A DNA stretch of 64,000 nucleotides from contig NC_079434.1 in NCBI RefSeq assembly GCF_026213295.1, positions 7,739,857 through 7,803,856 on the forward strand, written 5' to 3'. This stretch comes from Gadus chalcogrammus (lineage: Eukaryota > Chordata > Actinopteri > Gadiformes > Gadidae). The notes beneath the pieces are model-generated. The model had not been told where the DNA came from. It saw only the letters and a list, made by a program, of their open reading frames with translations, and ran no database searches. The position numbers and the translations under genes are program-made. Positions 59,333-64,000 of the stretch are shown piece by piece (position 1 is the stretch's first letter; each line of letters opens with the position of its first letter).

Positions 59333-60080
59333 TAGTAAAGCAAGACTCACGTGAAGAAGATGCAGAGCTCAGGAGAGTAGAATGAAAGAAGACTGAAGAT
59401 ATCAGAACCCAACCTATTACTCCAGCTTACAACAATAACTTGGAGCCTGTAACCATTTTAACAAATCATTAAAACCAACATAAACCAAACATCTAAGTAA
59501 ACCATGAACCAATAAAACATCCTTAATACTCAGGTAACAGGTTAACTCACCAGGAAGCCAAAATACAATGTGCCCAAGAGTAATGAGAAATGAATGACTT
59601 ACAGTTTGCAGTTATGCTTCATGGTTAAGTTTGGATACTCACAGAACTGCAGTTAAATATCCATGATAGACCTTTGAAGGAAGGAACAGTTTACTCATGG
59701 TCCAAATTTCAAATGAGACTTAACCACCACAATCCCCGGTTTCCTTCACACATTATCAGTGATTTATATTCAACATACAAGTCCAATAGTTGTGCTTTGC
59801 CACACAATACTCACATCAGGTTCAGATGAGATGCTCTTCTTTACTTCAAAAAGTCTTTAACCGGTTCCCTTTTAAGTGAAACGCACCAGATGCTTCTCAG
59901 CTGCCTCTCGCTCCTGGTCTTCTGCCGAATGTCAGTCCTCCTGCTCCTTTTAAAATGGCTCCTCTGCCTCCGGCCAGGTGTCCCCCAATCTCGCTGATTG
60001 GGGAGAGAGTGATGCTCTTCGTCGCCCCTCAGTGGGTGGCGGCGGTATACGCCGTCAATCACCCCACCTCAGACCCGCCC
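59333..60080. other. Spacer, unidentified
   Basis: AT-rich to 59830, then a GC-richer block (59900-60090) with GGCGGCGGTATACGCCGTC. The minus frame at 59841-60062 is arginine-rich and probably repeat-derived. No gene recognised. Confidence 0.35.
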
Positions 60081-60109
60081 GGGCCAAGGTTTAAGTGGCG
60101 GGATGCCAC

Positions 60110-60359
<250 letters not shown>

Positions 60360-60582
60360 ATACACTTAGGGCTTAACCCAGAGTGAAAATGAAAATGCTG
60401 CGCGCCAAATTTATGTGTATGCTTTATTGTGCATGCAAACTTTTTCATAATGCTTTATCTAAATAAACGAAATATGCGGTTTATTATAGCTTTGAATAGC
60501 TACCTGACTGCTATGCTATCCCCAAATGTCTAAAGTTCCATTCAAGTTATTGCAAATGAATACAAGTGAGGCAGACCTTACA

Positions 60583-60602
60583 CACACACACACAGTCACA
60601 CA

Positions 60603-60652
<50 letters not shown>
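60583..60652. repeat. (CA)n microsatellite
   Basis: About 70 bp of CA repeat with few interruptions. Confidence 0.85.
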
Positions 60653-61122
60653 GATCTGACTGGGGATAGGATAGGTTAATACACTTGAGGTGGTAAACAG
60701 GTTGTTGTTTATTCTCTTGCCAGAAGGACTATGTATATCTAGATTAGGCTACTTATAAATGTTTATGAATATTTATTTTTTTTCCCAAAGATCATATTCG
60801 GGGCTAATTAAATAACATCTGAGGCTTTATCCCCGAATAAAACAGCATAGGGACGCCACTGCCTTAAGCTAACGTATTTATCCACGATAGCAGACACTTT
60901 AAATAATAGTTATAATTACATGCAACTTATTTCAAATTTCAAATAGTATTCTAGATACATCTGACTGATATACTGTTATCTTCCACAGCATGACATAACA
61001 CATCTCAGGAAATGGTGGTGCTCCACTTTGTTGGAGAATCTCCATACTGAAGGGAGATTCTGAAGCAGATTTCCTGTGAATTCCAATGTTAACACAACCT
61101 TAACAATGACCTACAAAAACTA

Positions 61123-61875
<753 letters not shown>

Positions 61876-62045
61876 TTCAATACAATGACTGTATAGGGGG
61901 TTAGACTCCCAGTGGAAACGTTCTGGGTTCAATAGCCTTCGTGTAGGCATCCTTGATCAGGATGCCAAACCCAAACCTGTACCTTAAAGACCTGTGTCTG
62001 AATACACTGGAGGCCGCTTTGGATGAAAGCGAATGCTCAATGACA
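61876..62045 (+). mobile_element. tRNA-derived SINE-like repeat
   Basis: A box-B-like GGGTTCAATAGCC at about 61926 follows GGTTAGACTCCCAGTGG. A CCTTGATCAGGATGCC stretch follows, and a 3' tail CGCTTTGGATGAAAGCGAAT matches the tail shared by fish LINE/SINE partners. Identified by pattern only. Confidence 0.5.
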
Positions 62046-63014
62046 AACGTGAGTAATTAATTTTAGCACCTTGCACATGTTTCAGCGATCAAAGCAACGC
62101 TTGGAAGAATCTTTTGGGGGAAATGAGCGACAGGTAGGCCTACTATTGTATATTTGTTGTTGAAGTATTTGAATGTATCTACATCAGCAAAGAAAGAAAT
62201 AATAAAATACACCATGTTTCTATGATACCTTGGATCCAGTTAGATTTTATCAGAAAACATGATCTGTTCATTTGTTTTAATAAATTATAAAAAAATAAAA
62301 TAAACATTTTAGGCTTCATGAGATTGCAGAGTGCTCTGGATAAACCTTCAGACATCTATAATTTTTTATTAAAATGTCTTCCTTAGACGCAATCAGGCCT
62401 TTCTTACTGTCTCCATGGTCAATTGACTGCTTATTGGCAGATTTTGATATGAACACAGGACATTGTACAGGATATATGAACACATGAAATGGGACAGGAA
62501 TCTGGTGCCAAAAATCCTGCGGTGAAATCAACACATCATGACACAAGAAACAGACATTCACACGGTGTAGTAAAGTGTAAAATAATATCTGCAGGCTGAT
62601 TTGATGGTGAGTTTTATTTTTGTTGTTTATGCGATTGGTATCAATATAGTCAACATAAAGATCCATTTCGCAAATTAATTAAGAATTTACCGTTTCATCT
62701 TCTCCTTAAATGTACACACATATTCCCTGTGGATGCTATGCTACGTTGCATGTTAGGGCACTTAGCATGCTAGCTAGCAGAGAGATTCGGACACAGAGCC
62801 TCTGATGCTCAGCCTACCCTGGGGAAGTAACGGATGAAAATATCCAAGTTCTCCATATTTCTGTCCAACAGGAAATAAAAGGGAGGGAATGATGAGTTCT
62901 CAGGTGGCTCTGACCTTTAAGTTTGAGGTCAGCTGACATTTTCAGAAACAAAAACTCTTGTAGTTTCATACACACAGATCTGTGTGTCTGAAACTATGAC
63001 AGATGTTCTTCCAA
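62046..63014. other. 3' flank/UTR of the selenoprotein O homologue
   Basis: Lies directly downstream of the stop on the minus strand. Contains a 36-bp near-perfect palindrome at 62961-62996 (one mismatch per arm). I could not establish a SECIS element by eye. No other gene recognised. Confidence 0.4.
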
Positions 63015-63428
63015 TCAGGAAGAGCAGCTGACCTTTAACCTCCGCCCCCACAGCGGAGGCCGCGCTGCATAGCCTGTCTCCTCTGCAGAGTCTTGCGCTA
63101 TGAAGGGGTTCCCCAGAACATCATGTAACAGCACCACCTGGTGGTCAGAAGTGGAAAATACACTACATAGAATCATGTCATGCAAGATGGTAAAAACTGA
63201 TACAATCTTGATACAAAAAAACACATGAAAACATAAGAATATATCATCTTAAAGTAGTCATTCATGCCTATTTTTTTTAACAATATTGATGAATTCAAAT
63301 CACAGACCGAACTGTATGGTCAAGAAGCTTCTGAAGCGTTTTACAAACCTCTGAAAAGTCGTTGGTCTCTGCCTTCCTGGTGGCCGACTCAGCCATCCAG
63401 TTCCTCAGGACGTACCTGGGGTTCACAC
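63015..63428 (-). CDS. selenoo: Selenoprotein O homologue, C-terminal exons (Cys form)
   Basis: Two exons on the minus strand: 63349-63428 (phase-1 start, encoding [19 protein letters not shown] and then DFSE) and 63015-63137 (ends [15 protein letters not shown] and TGA). The intron has GT-AG borders (GTTTGT donor, ACCACCAG acceptor). The [11 protein letters not shown] block, the DFSEV join and the SRPPLW-like end are characteristic of SelO. SelO is a mitochondrial pseudokinase-fold enzyme that transfers AMP to proteins. In most vertebrate SelO proteins the third residue from the end is selenocysteine (UGA). Here that codon is TGC, cysteine. Upstream exons lie beyond the right edge. Fish carry more than one SelO gene, so paralogue assignment is open. 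Confidence 0.82.
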
Positions 63429-64000
63429 CTGTGGATACATTCACAGCACTTTAGAAGGGGTGACCTTGAATCTTGGCGATTCAAAACTTTTATAGGAAGA
63501 CATATGTCTTTTATAGTCGAGAAGCCGAAACTGTTGCCGGGTGACAGTGCAAACATACAAAAACTCGGCTTCTAGAAGGAAAAGCCTGGAAGTTATGCAA
63601 TGTTTTCTTTGTGGGGCTGGCATAATGATTAGGTCTTCTGATGCAATCTGCTGTGTTATGTTTAAATAACACAAAATTATTGAGCACTATTGAGCCACAA
63701 CAATGTGTATCTCAAGTTAATCCATGATCAGTGGATGATGGGTCTAGCCTGATCAGATTAGACGCTGAGAAATAATACTCGCGGATACTACCCGAGTTTA
63801 CTCTCTTCTTTAAGCGTCTTTAAAATGGAATTCGGGGGGGGTACTTGTATTTAACTTTTTTGGTAAAGAAAATCAATAGTATAATGTTAAAATATAAATA
63901 AAATAATAACAGTCCTTCAACCAATCAGACCAACGATCGCAACAATCGCTTCCCTGTCGTCATCGTGTTAAACCAGCCAATAGCGCGCCAGGGGGAAAAA
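63429..64000. other. SelO intron, unannotated
   Basis: Expected intron upstream of the penultimate exon. Contains an inverted TAGAAGCCGA/TCGAGAAGCCGA-type local repeat and a G-run near 63833; no further SelO exon recognised. Confidence 0.4.

Overview
The window is vertebrate nuclear DNA, almost certainly from a teleost fish. The coding exons are split by introns with GT-AG borders and conserved phases. Long (CA)n microsatellites and fish-type hAT, Harbinger-like, LINE and LTR elements fill much of the rest. The recognisable host genes are a family of CD22/Siglec-like immunoglobulin receptors and the 3' end of a selenoprotein O gene. The species cannot be named from this alone; the very high microsatellite density would suit a codfish-like genome, but that is only a guess.

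From 1 to about 43,000 the window holds a tandem array of CD22/Siglec-like receptor genes, all on the minus strand. From right to left these are: a six-Ig-domain gene (37179-42808); an apparently intact four-Ig-domain gene with a tyrosine-motif tail (21391-31063); a pseudogene broken by deletion, recombination, a signal-peptide stop and a hAT insertion (15539-19544); a gene with a disabled second Ig exon (4721-11627); and the first coding exon of a further copy (73-124) that runs off the left edge. The exon plan is shared: signal peptide, V-set, second Ig-like domain, two to four C2 domains, transmembrane exon, 61-nt juxtamembrane exon, tyrosine-motif exon, short last exon. The ligand-side domains are well kept, but the cytoplasmic tails differ sharply. 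The intact gene keeps three tyrosine motifs, the left gene keeps one, and the six-domain gene is cut short by a 16-nt deletion.

From about 43,000 to 53,600 mobile DNA dominates: a 5'-truncated LINE with reverse transcriptase (43142-45340), a complete 2.65-kb hAT transposon with an intact 636-aa transposase and perfect 8-bp target duplication (47526-50175) nested inside another inverted-repeat element, and a gutted LTR retroelement (51011-53622). More elements with defined ends sit in the receptor introns and spacers: hATs at 16230-17567 and 18514-18865, a hAT-like MITE at 35653-36216, a TTAA-flanked element at 24708-26505, and a solo LTR at 37519-38070.

From 53,600 to 63,000 I recognise no protein family. 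There is an array of exon-like repeats with splice-site-like borders on the minus strand (54.5-55.6 kb), a likely first exon near 57.1 kb, a 1.6-kb imperfect inverted duplication and long CA tracts. At 63015-63428 are the last two coding exons of a selenoprotein O homologue on the minus strand. It ends in Cys-Ser-Ser, with a cysteine codon where the family usually has selenocysteine.

The receptors are read as surface lectin-like immune receptors: a V-set tip that keeps the Siglec-type F-strand arginine, a C2 stalk, and a tail that recruits SH2-domain proteins. The array looks like an actively duplicating and decaying family whose members diverge in stalk length and signalling output.
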